DNA of 36,087 bases, taken from a virus. The notes under the pieces are model-generated. The model was not told the origin of the DNA. It worked only from the letters and a program-made list of their open reading frames with translations, and made no database searches. Every line of letters starts with the position of its first letter. Within the stretch, counting starts at the first letter, position 1. The DNA lies in the IMG/VR virus record IMGVR_UViG_3300026183_000018, positions 1 to 36,087 of that record, one strand, 5' to 3'. Of this stretch, positions 23,651-31,297 are shown in pieces. A program made the position numbers and the translations under genes.

Positions 23651-23917
23651 ATGGATTATTACTTTACACTTAACGGCGAACCTTTTACTGGTAATTCTGT
23701 AACTGGTGATGACGCAGTTGCAAAAGGTCAGGCTATCTTAAAAACTGGTATTGCTGAGGTTGAGTCTTGGAGATTATCTTTAGACGCAGATGAAAATGTA
23801 GTTGTATTTGGTGGAACTAAAAATGAAACCGATGCTCAAACGCAAAAAGAATCTGAAAGAACTGCAAAAGTAGCTGCTGATAGAGCAAAAGCTGACGCTT
23901 TACACGCTACTGAATAA
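23651..23917 (+). CDS. Small hypothetical protein downstream of the adhesin candidate
   Basis: An 88-residue protein. Residues 1-55 (YYFTLNGEPFTGNSVTGDDA to VVVFGG) look like a small beta domain, and residues 56-88 form a charged helix (ESERTAKVAADRAKADAL) that may oligomerise. A short gap of 26 bases with AAAAGGAAAA separates it from the preceding gene, so it is likely co-transcribed and could be a chaperone or accessory factor for the fibre tip; there is no direct evidence. The function is unknown. Confidence 0.65.
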   Translation: MDYYFTLNGEPFTGNSVTGDDAVAKGQAILKTGIAEVESWRLSLDADENVVVFGGTKNETDAQTQKESERTAKVAADRAKADALHATE

Positions 23918-23953
23918 TTTTAATTAATTATTTACATTGCTGATTTTTATATT

Positions 23954-24616
23954 ATGGCGTATGACATTAAAGAGCTCACAAAAGAGATTCATCAAAATGC
24001 TGAACGACAAGAGTTTGTAAAAACTCTAATGAGTGGTACGATTCGTCCTGAATTGTACGCTATCTATTTGTATAATCAATTACAATGTTATTCTGTGCTA
24101 GAAAAGTATGGAATGCACAACGATTTGTTTAGACAAACACCTGGTCTACAAAGAGCAGAAAACATACATAGAGATTACAAAAAGTTATGGCCTGATTTAT
24201 CAAATGCGCCACAAATAACTCCTAGTACAAAACGATATATAGAACACATAGAAACTATACAAGACGATCCTGAAAAACTATACGGACACATTTATGTTAG
24301 ACATTTAGGTGATCTGTCTGGTGGTCAAATGATTTCTAAAAAAGTACCTGTAAAAAGTTATTATGATTTTCAAGGTAGAGGACAAGAATATAAAAGAATA
24401 GTTAAAGAAATCATCAATGAATATTTAAACACTTATCAAATTAATGTAATGAATGAAGTAGAGTTTTGTTTTAAATCTGCTACAGAATTATTTATTGAAA
24501 TGAATGAAATTAATAAACCTTTAGTATTAACTAATGAAGTTTTTGAATTTACAACTAATAATAGAGATACTAAAAATGATCCTTTTAAAGGAACAAGTAT
24601 TGAGGGTAAAGATTAA
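23954..24616 (+). CDS. ho1: Heme oxygenase (biliverdin-forming)
   Basis: A 220-residue protein of the HO-1 family, which opens heme with O2 and reducing power to biliverdin IXalpha, CO and iron. The proximal heme ligand is His13 in KEIHQNAERQEFVKTLMSG, and the distal helix signature is YGHIYVRHLGDLSGGQ (about 110-125) with the catalytic-network Asp120 and the flexible GG. Length and motifs are complete. It shares one base with the start of the bilin reductase gene (TAATG), an arrangement also known from marine phages that make bilins. No Shine-Dalgarno is visible before its ATG and no late promoter lies in the 36-base gap upstream, so its expression may depend on read-through. Electrons would come from host or phage ferredoxin. 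Confidence 0.93.
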   Translation: MAYDIKELTKEIHQNAERQEFVKTLMSGTIRPELYAIYLYNQLQCYSVLEKYGMHNDLFRQTPGLQRAENIHRDYKKLWPDLSNAPQITPSTKRYIEHIETIQDDPEKLYGHIYVRHLGDLSGGQMISKKVPVKSYYDFQGRGQEYKRIVKEIINEYLNTYQINVMNEVEFCFKSATELFIEMNEINKPLVLTNEVFEFTTNNRDTKNDPFKGTSIEGKD

Positions 24617-25296
24617 TGATTTGGGAAAGATTAATTAAACTACAAAAAGAAATCATAGAAGTTTTAGATAAACATTTAATAGAATACAAAGAACCAGGTA
24701 TGGATAGATTTAATAATCCTAATTGGACAAACCGTACTTGGAAGAATAAAAGTATTAGAAGAGCACACGTAGATGTAGTTGACGCTAGAGAATCAAAAGG
24801 ATTGTGGATGGCACATATATGTCTATTTCCTAATACTACAAATGGTGGACCTATTTACGGTTTTGATATTATTGCAGGCAAGAGTAAAGTTACTGGTGCG
24901 TTCCACGACTTTTCTCCACTACTTAAAAAAGAACACGCATTAACAAAATACTTTATAGAAGAAAACAAATGGTTTACACCATCAAAGGTAAGAGAATTGC
25001 CTGATTGGGCAAAGAATATCTTTAGTCCAGGAATGATTGCTGCTGGTAATGTAAGAGAAGAAAAAGAATTAGAACAAATATGTACAATGGGTTTGTCAAA
25101 CTTAAACGCATATATTGACAAGATAGGTGATTATGACAACGATTCTACTAAAGAAGATGTCATAAAAGCACAGAATTATTACTGTATTAATCAACAAAAG
25201 AATCCCCATACACCGAAAACAATGCAATCTTTAGGGTTGCCTGAAGAAGATATTAAGTTGTTTTGTGCTGATAATCTCTTTCCTACCATTAAATAA
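24616..25296 (+). CDS. Ferredoxin-dependent bilin reductase (PcyX/PebS/PcyA family)
   Basis: A 226-residue FDBR, which reduces biliverdin with ferredoxin electrons. Diagnostic stretches are RRAHVDVVDARESKGLWMAH (about 48-67), ICLFPNTTNGGPIYGFDIIA (about 68-87), AFHDFSPL (about 95-102) and the C-terminal YYCINQQKNPHTPKTM with LFPTI. Aligned by eye with PcyA, the catalytic His88 and Asp105 correspond to His67 and Asp84, while PcyA Glu76 is replaced by Asp53, a change reported for phage enzymes that make phycoerythrobilin rather than phycocyanobilin. The ATG overlaps the heme oxygenase stop. Known phage members are PebS (cyanophage) and PcyX (marine phages outside cyanophages); I lean to PcyX-like because no photosynthesis gene is present. 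Product identity is inference. Confidence 0.87.
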   Translation: MIWERLIKLQKEIIEVLDKHLIEYKEPGMDRFNNPNWTNRTWKNKSIRRAHVDVVDARESKGLWMAHICLFPNTTNGGPIYGFDIIAGKSKVTGAFHDFSPLLKKEHALTKYFIEENKWFTPSKVRELPDWAKNIFSPGMIAAGNVREEKELEQICTMGLSNLNAYIDKIGDYDNDSTKEDVIKAQNYYCINQQKNPHTPKTMQSLGLPEEDIKLFCADNLFPTIK

Positions 25297-25300
25297 TTCT

Positions 25301-25308
25301 TATAAATA
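25301..25308 (+). promoter_or_regulatory. Late promoter octamer before the neck genes
   Basis: An exact TATAAATA in the 33-base gap between the bilin reductase and the gp13 gene, followed by AAGAGGAA ribosome-binding sequence and ATG at 25330. Confidence 0.75.
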
Positions 25309-25329
25309 GTAGTAACAAAGAGGAATTTT

Positions 25330-26151
25330 ATGGCTGTACCATCTACACGAGAAACACTAAAGCAATACGCATTAAGAGCATTGGGTAAACCAGTGATTGA
25401 AATAAATGCTGATGACGACCAATTAGAAGATAGAATAGACGAAGCTGTACAATATTTTCAACAGTTTCACTATGACGGTATTAGAAGAACATATCTAAAA
25501 TACAAATTAACTGCTGAAGATAAAGTCCGTTTATCAGGTTTAAATGCTGAAAGTGAAACTAAATCAGATTTAAAAGATACTAATGTTTCAACAACTTGGT
25601 ATGAAGATAAAAATTATCTAGTAGTTCCAGAGACCATACTTTCTATTATTAATATTTTTCCAATTACAAACAAAGGTAATATGAATCTATTTGATGTTAG
25701 ATATCAAATGAGATTAAATGATCTATATGATTTTTCTTCAACATCAATGGTTAACTATGATGTTGTATTAAGACATTTAGATTTTTTAGATCATATACTA
25801 GTAGGTGAAAAACCTATGAGATTTAATCAACACGACAATAGACTTTATATTGATATGGATTGGAAAAATGATTTAGAAGAAGACGAGTACCTAGTTATAG
25901 AATGTTATAGAAGATTAGATCCAAATACTTACACAGATGTTTTTAATGACATTTATTTAAAAAGATATACTACTGCTTTATTTAAAAAACAATGGGGCGC
26001 TAACTTATCTAAATTCAATGGAGTTGCAATGGTTGGTGGAGTAACTTTAAATGGACAACAAATATATTCAGAAGCATTAGCAGATATAGAAAAACTAGAA
26101 ACAGAAATAAGAAGCACATTTGAATTAAACCCAGCCTTTATGATCGGATAA
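25330..26151 (+). CDS. 13: Neck protein, T4 gp13-like
   Basis: A 273-residue neck protein. T4 gp13 forms a ring with gp14 beneath the portal that closes the filled head and accepts the tail. The N-terminus (MAVPSTRETLKQYALRALGK) with INADDDQLEDRIDEAVQYFQ is the highly conserved helical start of gp13 in marine T4-like phages; a beta-rich C-terminal half follows (VVPETILSIINIFPITNKGN, DYDVVLRHLDFLDH-type region). It is the first gene of the conserved morphogenesis block, directly behind a late promoter, and is followed after 4 bases by the gp14 gene, exactly as in T4 order. Confidence 0.87.
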   Translation: MAVPSTRETLKQYALRALGKPVIEINADDDQLEDRIDEAVQYFQQFHYDGIRRTYLKYKLTAEDKVRLSGLNAESETKSDLKDTNVSTTWYEDKNYLVVPETILSIINIFPITNKGNMNLFDVRYQMRLNDLYDFSSTSMVNYDVVLRHLDFLDHILVGEKPMRFNQHDNRLYIDMDWKNDLEEDEYLVIECYRRLDPNTYTDVFNDIYLKRYTTALFKKQWGANLSKFNGVAMVGGVTLNGQQIYSEALADIEKLETEIRSTFELNPAFMIG

Positions 26152-26155
26152 AACT

Positions 26156-26968
26156 ATGCCAGTTAATCATTACTTTCAAGGTGGCAACGGCATTGGTAAT
26201 CAAAACGAGAAAAGACTTTACGAAGACTTAATCGTAGAGGGTCTAAAGATTTACGGCCACGATGTTTATTACCTGCCAAGAACACTAGTCAATAGAGATT
26301 TAATTTTAGGAGAAGATACAGCTTCTAGGTTTGATGACTCTTGGATGATTGAGATGTATATAGAATCAACTGAAGGTTTTGCAGGTCAACAAGAAATAGT
26401 TTCAAAATTTGGTTTAGAGATTAGAGAAGATACTACATTTATGGTATCTAAAAGAGCGTGGGATTATCACGTAGGATTAAAAGATAGTTTAATTGCTACA
26501 GGTAGACCTAACGAAGGTGATATAATTTACTATCCGTTAATGAACTCATTTTTTGAGATACAATTTGTTGAAGATCAGGAACCTTTCTTTGCATTAGGTC
26601 AATTGCCGGTTTATAAATTAAGAGTAACTCGTTGGGAGTATTCTTCGGAAGAATTAAATACTGGTTTAGAGGCAATAGATGGCGCTGAGGATAAGTACAC
26701 ATTAAATCAATTAAATTACAAATTTACTTTAGAGAGTGGTCAAGTTGCTTTAAGTGGTGAAGGATCATTAAGATTAGAACAAGATTTATCATCTGGAGAA
26801 CCTGCTTTCTTAATGAATGAAGATTTTACAGAATTATCTATACAACAACAATCATCTTATGCTGCTAATACAGATTTAGATACTGAAGCAGGTTTTGATA
26901 CCCAATCAGCGTTAGATGATATATTAGATTTTACTGAAAGAAATCCATTTGGAGATGAGGATAATTAA
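26156..26968 (+). CDS. 14: Neck protein, T4 gp14-like
   Basis: A 270-residue homologue of gp14, partner of gp13 in the neck. Conserved stretches include NHYFQGGNGIGNQNEKRLYE near the N-terminus, GHDVYYLPRTLVNRDLILGE (about 34-53), FGLEIREDTTFMVSKRAWD, GDIIYYPLMNSFFEIQFVED and LPVYKLRVTRWEYSSEELNT. The C-terminal 80 residues are acidic and less conserved (FNP-type end EDN). The gene overlaps the gp15 gene by one base. The order 13-14-15 is conserved with T4, which strongly supports the assignment. Confidence 0.88.
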   Translation: MPVNHYFQGGNGIGNQNEKRLYEDLIVEGLKIYGHDVYYLPRTLVNRDLILGEDTASRFDDSWMIEMYIESTEGFAGQQEIVSKFGLEIREDTTFMVSKRAWDYHVGLKDSLIATGRPNEGDIIYYPLMNSFFEIQFVEDQEPFFALGQLPVYKLRVTRWEYSSEELNTGLEAIDGAEDKYTLNQLNYKFTLESGQVALSGEGSLRLEQDLSSGEPAFLMNEDFTELSIQQQSSYAANTDLDTEAGFDTQSALDDILDFTERNPFGDEDN

Positions 26969-27771
26969 TGTTAGGTAATAGATTTTATAATCAAAGTTTA
27001 AGAAAACTTATTGTTGCATTTGGACAAGTGTTTAATAATATAGTTATACAAAGAACTAATAGTACAGGTGGTGTAACTAGCAGAATAAAAGTACCTCTTG
27101 CATATGCACCTAAAGAAAAGTTTATGGTCAGATTAGATCAACAAGCAAATTTAAATAGTAGAGAATTTGCAACATCTTTACCTCGTATGGGTTTTGAGAT
27201 TACTGGATTAAGTTATGACGCTACTAGAAAATTAACTCGTGTTCAAAAATACTCACAAGCAAAATCAGGTGAAGAAGGTAAGAAAGTAAACTTTAATTAT
27301 ACACCAGTACCTTACAATATAGATTTACAACTATACCTTTTTACAGCAACTGCTGAAGATGGATTACAAATAGTTGAACAAATTTTACCTTACTTTCAAC
27401 CTGACTATACAGTAACAGTTAATATGGTTCCTAATTTAGATATTAAAAGAGATATACCTATTGTATTAGGAAATATTAATTACGAGGATAGTTATGATGG
27501 TGAATTTACTAATCGTAGAGCTGTTATATATACTATTAACTTTACTGCTAAAACATACTTGTTTGGTCCTATGAATAATCAAGGTGTTATTAAAAAGACA
27601 CAAGCAGATTTAGGGTCAGATACTAACCCTCAATTAGCAAGAGAGGAAAGAATTGTAATATTACCTAATCCAACAACTGCTGAGGCTGATGATGATTTTG
27701 GATTTACAACTACAATTAGTTTTTTTGATGACGGTAAAAGATTTGATCCATCAAGTGGAAATGATACATAA
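26968..27771 (+). CDS. 15: Tail completion / sheath stabiliser, T4 gp15-like
   Basis: A 267-residue homologue of gp15, which caps the finished tail and forms the interface with the neck. Recognisable parts are FYNQSLRKLIVAFGQVFNNI (about 5-24), APKEKFMVRLDQ, ATSLPRMGFEITGLSYD and the beta-barrel core with VPYNIDLQLYLFTATAEDGL and VPNLDIKRDIPIVLGNINYE. A flexible acidic C-terminus follows. It begins on the last base of the gp14 gene and ends on the first base of the gp16 gene, so all three are translationally coupled. Confidence 0.88.
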   Translation: MLGNRFYNQSLRKLIVAFGQVFNNIVIQRTNSTGGVTSRIKVPLAYAPKEKFMVRLDQQANLNSREFATSLPRMGFEITGLSYDATRKLTRVQKYSQAKSGEEGKKVNFNYTPVPYNIDLQLYLFTATAEDGLQIVEQILPYFQPDYTVTVNMVPNLDIKRDIPIVLGNINYEDSYDGEFTNRRAVIYTINFTAKTYLFGPMNNQGVIKKTQADLGSDTNPQLAREERIVILPNPTTAEADDDFGFTTTISFFDDGKRFDPSSGNDT

Positions 27772-28259
27772 TGACTAAACTAGAAGATAAAGTAAATGAA
27801 ATACTAGGTGTTGATACACCTACAACTGTACAAAAAGAATTTAATCCACCTGTTGAAAGAAAAGAAGGTGAATTAGAATTAGCTATAGAAAAAGATATTA
27901 ATACAGATTATGATTATAGTAGAGAAAGTTATTACAATCTAATTGAAAAAGGACAAGAGGCAATTCAAGGTATACTTGATATTGCAAAAGAAGGTCAACA
28001 TCCTAGAGCATATGAAGTTGCTGGACAACTTATTGGTCAAGTAGGAACAACTGTTGATAAATTACAAGACTTACAAAAAAAATTAAAAGATTTAAAAGAA
28101 GTTCCTGGTAAAGCAAGTGCCAATATTAAAAATGCTTTATTTGTAGGCTCTACTGCTGAACTACAAAAAATGTTAAATAAAAAAACTGTTGAAACAAATA
28201 GTGAAAGAAAAAGTGAAAATGATAATGACAAAAACTTCAAAGACATCACACCTAAGTAA
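27771..28259 (+). CDS. 16: Terminase small subunit, T4 gp16-like
   Basis: A 162-residue small terminase. gp16 forms a ring that regulates the large subunit and helps recognise concatemeric DNA for packaging. The central coiled-coil segment YYNLIEKGQEAIQGILDIAK (about 57-76) followed by EGQHPRAYEVAGQLIGQVGT and VDKLQDLQKKLKDLKEV is the hallmark of gp16 in this group; the N-terminus (LEDKVNEILGV) also matches. The C-terminus is short, polar and Lys/Asn-rich. Unlike T4, where 16 and 17 overlap, here two unrelated genes separate it from the large subunit. Confidence 0.85.
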   Translation: MTKLEDKVNEILGVDTPTTVQKEFNPPVERKEGELELAIEKDINTDYDYSRESYYNLIEKGQEAIQGILDIAKEGQHPRAYEVAGQLIGQVGTTVDKLQDLQKKLKDLKEVPGKASANIKNALFVGSTAELQKMLNKKTVETNSERKSENDNDKNFKDITPK

Positions 28260-28274
28260 TACTTTTATAACTCT

Positions 28275-28282
28275 TATAAGTA
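28275..28282 (+). promoter_or_regulatory. Late promoter variant TATAAGTA
   Basis: One mismatch from TATAAATA, in the 42-base gap after the small terminase gene. TGAGGAA follows, 8-14 bases before the ATG at 28302. The same variant occurs upstream of the portal gene (33837-33844), which supports it being a used form. Confidence 0.5.
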
Positions 28283-28301
28283 TCTGTATGAGGAATTATA
28301 T

Positions 28302-28904
28302 ATGATAGATGTAAGACAAATAGACTTGGAATTAGCAAAAAGTTTTCTAAAAACCGAAAGAGGTTATAGTGAAGATGAAGTCAGTAGATTGTTAGAAAAA
28401 ACTACCACAGAGTTAAGAGGTAGTGTCTTTCTCAAAGATGAAAAAATAACAGTAAAAGGACCTATTTTTGAAAAATTTGTTAAAGGTGTTAATGTATGGT
28501 TGGGTGCTTTTGACGGTAATCAATTTGTAGGAATACATTGGCACGCTATTTCTTGGCACGCTGACTCAGATAAAAACTTTGATGAACACGATATTTTTGA
28601 CGGTATGATGTTTGCAGAAAATGAAGAAGCTGCAAGAGCCTTAGATAAAAAATTTTTAGATATGAATAAAAATAATTTTGTAGTAAATTATTCATTTTGT
28701 TTTCCAGATGATGAATGGAAATTAGATTTCAGAAAAACTTTAGGTTATACAAGTTGGGCTGCTGCTAAGTATCCAATAAAAAAAGGTTATGGTACACTTC
28801 ATTATTTAAAAAGACTTTCAGGAACTGAAAGATTGAGTGAAGAAGAATTAAGAAAAAAACAAATTGAAAGATTAAAGAAAGAATTGGAGGATCTAGGTGG
28901 TTAA
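28302..28904 (+). CDS. Hypothetical protein inserted between terminase genes (200 residues)
   Basis: I do not recognise a family with confidence. The core VWLGAFDGNQFVGIHWHAIS (about 66-85) is a beta strand-turn-strand of the type found at the acyl-CoA side of GNAT acetyltransferases, and KTLGYTSWAAAKYPIKKGYG (about 146-165) has a position like the late 'lGF' segment, so a degenerate GNAT-like fold is possible; no clear pyrophosphate-loop motif is seen. The C-terminal 30 residues are a charged helix (SEEELRKKQIERLKKELEDL). It has TGAGGAA ahead of its ATG and overlaps the following oxygenase gene by 8 bases. Together they form a two-gene insert between terminase subunits. Confidence 0.7.
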   Translation: MIDVRQIDLELAKSFLKTERGYSEDEVSRLLEKTTTELRGSVFLKDEKITVKGPIFEKFVKGVNVWLGAFDGNQFVGIHWHAISWHADSDKNFDEHDIFDGMMFAENEEAARALDKKFLDMNKNNFVVNYSFCFPDDEWKLDFRKTLGYTSWAAAKYPIKKGYGTLHYLKRLSGTERLSEEELRKKQIERLKKELEDLGG

Positions 28905-29550
28905 AGAATATAAATTTCCGAAAGAAAGTTTTATAGGTGGATGGTATATTAATCCAAACAACTGTGATTCTTTGATAGATTTATTTAAAAAAAATTCTAG
29001 CCTGCATAAGGAAGGTGTTATAGGTGGACCATACAATATTAATAAAAATAATAAAGACTCTATTGATCTCGGAATACATCCTGATTACACAGACCCAGCG
29101 TTTTTAGAATACAAAAAAGCATTAAAAGAATGTGTTATTGAGTATGAAAAAATATATCCTGAATTAAAAAATTTTAATGCTTATGGAATGCAAGAAGGTG
29201 CTAATATACAGTATTATAAACCTGGTGCAGGTTATTTTGCTGAGCATTGTGAAAGAACATCTAAAAATGAAAATCGTTGTCTTGTATGGATGACATATTT
29301 AACAGATACACCTGATGCTGGTACACATTTTAAATATCAAAATATTACAACACCTTGTAAAAAAGGTTTGACATTGATTTGGCCAACAGATTTTACACAT
29401 ACTCATAGTGGACAAATATCTAAAACACACGAGAAATATATTATTACAGGATGGTTTGGATATGAAAAAAGTTTATGGGAAGATGATCCTAGAGAAATAA
29501 AAACAAATACAGATGGACAAAAATTTCAAACTTTTAAAAAAACATATTAA
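28897..29550 (+). CDS. 2OG-Fe(II) oxygenase, prolyl-4-hydroxylase-like, inside the terminase operon
   Basis: A 217-residue oxygenase starting at GTG 28897, with TTGGAGG at 28884-28890 upstream and an 8-base overlap with the preceding gene. The jelly-roll core runs from NIQYYKPGAGYFAEHCE (about 103-119) to FTHTHSGQISKTHEKYIITG (about 166-185). The iron ligands are probably His117, Glu119 and His168 or His170, with Lys180 binding 2-oxoglutarate, as in P4H-type enzymes; Glu replaces the more usual Asp in H-x-D. CLVWMTYLTDTPDAGTHFKY matches the 'l-yLn-v-eGG-T-F' strand. The substrate is unknown; its location suggests late expression with packaging genes. The end overlaps the large terminase ATG by one base. 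Confidence 0.82.
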   Translation: MVKEYKFPKESFIGGWYINPNNCDSLIDLFKKNSSLHKEGVIGGPYNINKNNKDSIDLGIHPDYTDPAFLEYKKALKECVIEYEKIYPELKNFNAYGMQEGANIQYYKPGAGYFAEHCERTSKNENRCLVWMTYLTDTPDAGTHFKYQNITTPCKKGLTLIWPTDFTHTHSGQISKTHEKYIITGWFGYEKSLWEDDPREIKTNTDGQKFQTFKKTY

Positions 29551-31184
29551 TGGCAGTAACAGACGCATATTTAGGTAACCCTAATTTAAAAAAGATAAAC
29601 ACACCACAAGAGTTTACTAAAGAGCAAATTTTAGAATATCAAAAGTGTGCTAATAATCCTGTGTATTTTATGGAAACATATGTAAGGATTGTATCGCTTG
29701 ATGAAGGTCTTGTGCCTTTTAAGATGTATGATTTTCAAAAAAAGATAGTAGATACTATTCATAATAATAGATTTACAATTTGCAAACTACCTAGACAATC
29801 AGGTAAATCCACAACAACGGTTTCTTATTTAATGCACTATGCAATGTTTAATCCAAATTCTAATATTGCTTTACTTGCTAACAAATCTTCAACTGCTAGA
29901 GATATATTAAGTAGATTACAACTTGCATATGAAAATTTACCAAAATGGATGCAACAAGGTGTAGTAAACTGGAACAAGGGTAATATTGAACTAGAAAATA
30001 AATCAACAATAGTTGCCGCTGCTACTTCTTCAAGTGCTATTAGGGGTGGTTCTTATAATATAATATTCCTTGATGAGTTTGCTTTCGTACCTACAAACAT
30101 TGCTGAAATGTTTTTCAGTTCCGTTTATCCTACAATATCTTCAGGACAAAAAACTAAAATGGTTATCGTATCAACGCCTTATGGTATGAATCAATTTTAT
30201 AAATTATGGATTGACGCAGAAAAGAAAAGAAACGATTATATTCCTATTGAAGTACATTGGTCAGAGGTGCCTGGTAGAGATGACGAGTGGAAAGAACAAA
30301 CAATTAGAAATACATCTCCTGAGCAATTTCAACAAGAGTTTGAATGTGAATTTTTAGGTTCTGTTAATACTCTTATTTCACCATCAAAAATTAAAGCCTT
30401 AACTTATGAATCACCTACAATATCAAAAGGAAGTGTGGATCAGTTTGAACAACCTATTAAAGGTCGTACATATGTGGTTACAGTTGATGTCGCAAGAGGT
30501 GTAGAAAAAGATTACTCAGCATTTGTAGTATTTGATGTAACTAAAATGCCATTTAGAGTTGTTGCAATTTATAAAAACAACGAAGTAAAACCTTTTGTAT
30601 TTCCTAATATTATATCTGAAATTGCTAAACGATACAATCAAGCACATATTTTAACCGAGGTAAATGATATAGGTCAACAGATAGCAGAAGCACTACAATA
30701 TGAAATAGAATATCCTAATGTATTAATGTGTACTCAAAAAGGTCGTGCTGGTCAAATACTAGGCGCTATGTTTAGTGGTCGTGGTTCTTCTCTAGGTATG
30801 CGTATGACAAAAGCAACAAAAAAAGTAGGTTGTGCTAACATAAAGACACTTATTGAAGGAGACAAGTTGATAGTTAACTCTTTTAAAATCATACAGGAGA
30901 TGTCAACTTTTGCCAAGAAAGGTCAATCCTGGCAGGCTGAGGACGGTAGCAATGATGATTTAATGATGTGTTTAGTTATGTTTGGTTGGGTATCAAACCA
31001 AGGTTATTTTAAAGAATTAACAGATCAAAATGCTCGTATGCAGATGTATGCTGAACAACAAAATTTAATAGAACAAGATATGGCGCCATTTGGTTTCGTA
31101 GATGACGGCATAAATGAACAAGAACAAGAAACAGTTGATGAATATGGAGATAGATGGATACCTGTGGTTCGTAAAAACCACTAG
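29550..31184 (+). CDS. 17: Terminase large subunit, T4 gp17-like
   Basis: A 544-residue packaging motor and nuclease. The N-terminal ATPase has Walker A LPRQSGKSTTTVS (about 80-92), the Walker B acid IIFLDEFAF (about 171-179) and coupling motif VIVSTPYG (about 205-212). The C-terminal RNase H-like nuclease has VDVARGVEKDYSAF (catalytic Asp313), LTEVNDIG (Glu370) and DGSNDDLMMCLVMFGW (Asp469/470), the expected triad. The enzyme cuts concatemers and pumps DNA through the gp20 portal. It is shorter than T4 gp17 (610), mainly at the N-terminus, as is common in marine relatives. Its ATG overlaps the oxygenase stop. Confidence 0.97.
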   Translation: MAVTDAYLGNPNLKKINTPQEFTKEQILEYQKCANNPVYFMETYVRIVSLDEGLVPFKMYDFQKKIVDTIHNNRFTICKLPRQSGKSTTTVSYLMHYAMFNPNSNIALLANKSSTARDILSRLQLAYENLPKWMQQGVVNWNKGNIELENKSTIVAAATSSSAIRGGSYNIIFLDEFAFVPTNIAEMFFSSVYPTISSGQKTKMVIVSTPYGMNQFYKLWIDAEKKRNDYIPIEVHWSEVPGRDDEWKEQTIRNTSPEQFQQEFECEFLGSVNTLISPSKIKALTYESPTISKGSVDQFEQPIKGRTYVVTVDVARGVEKDYSAFVVFDVTKMPFRVVAIYKNNEVKPFVFPNIISEIAKRYNQAHILTEVNDIGQQIAEALQYEIEYPNVLMCTQKGRAGQILGAMFSGRGSSLGMRMTKATKKVGCANIKTLIEGDKLIVNSFKIIQEMSTFAKKGQSWQAEDGSNDDLMMCLVMFGWVSNQGYFKELTDQNARMQMYAEQQNLIEQDMAPFGFVDDGINEQEQETVDEYGDRWIPVVRKNH

Positions 31185-31189
31185 GTTTT
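31174..31189 (+). terminator. Weak hairpin at the large terminase stop codon
   Basis: AAAACC and GGTTTT (31174-31179 and 31184-31189) can pair around a 4-base loop, overlapping the TAG of gp17 and ending in a short T run. The stem is only 6 bp with two G-C pairs, so this could at most attenuate. A late promoter follows immediately. Confidence 0.28.
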
Positions 31190-31196
31190 GATCTAT

Positions 31197-31204
31197 TATA
31201 AATA
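31197..31204 (+). promoter_or_regulatory. Late promoter octamer before the tail sheath gene
   Basis: An exact TATAAATA lies 93 bases before the gp18 ATG, giving the longest leader in this window (about 88 bases, start near 31210). AGAGGAGA precedes the ATG at 31298. The long untranslated stretch contains no gene. Confidence 0.75.
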
Positions 31205-31297
31205 TCAGTAAGATTGAAATTTAAATATGGGCGTATGAATAATACGAGTTTTGAACAAATATGACAACTAAATTAGCTAATTAGAGGAGAATAACTT

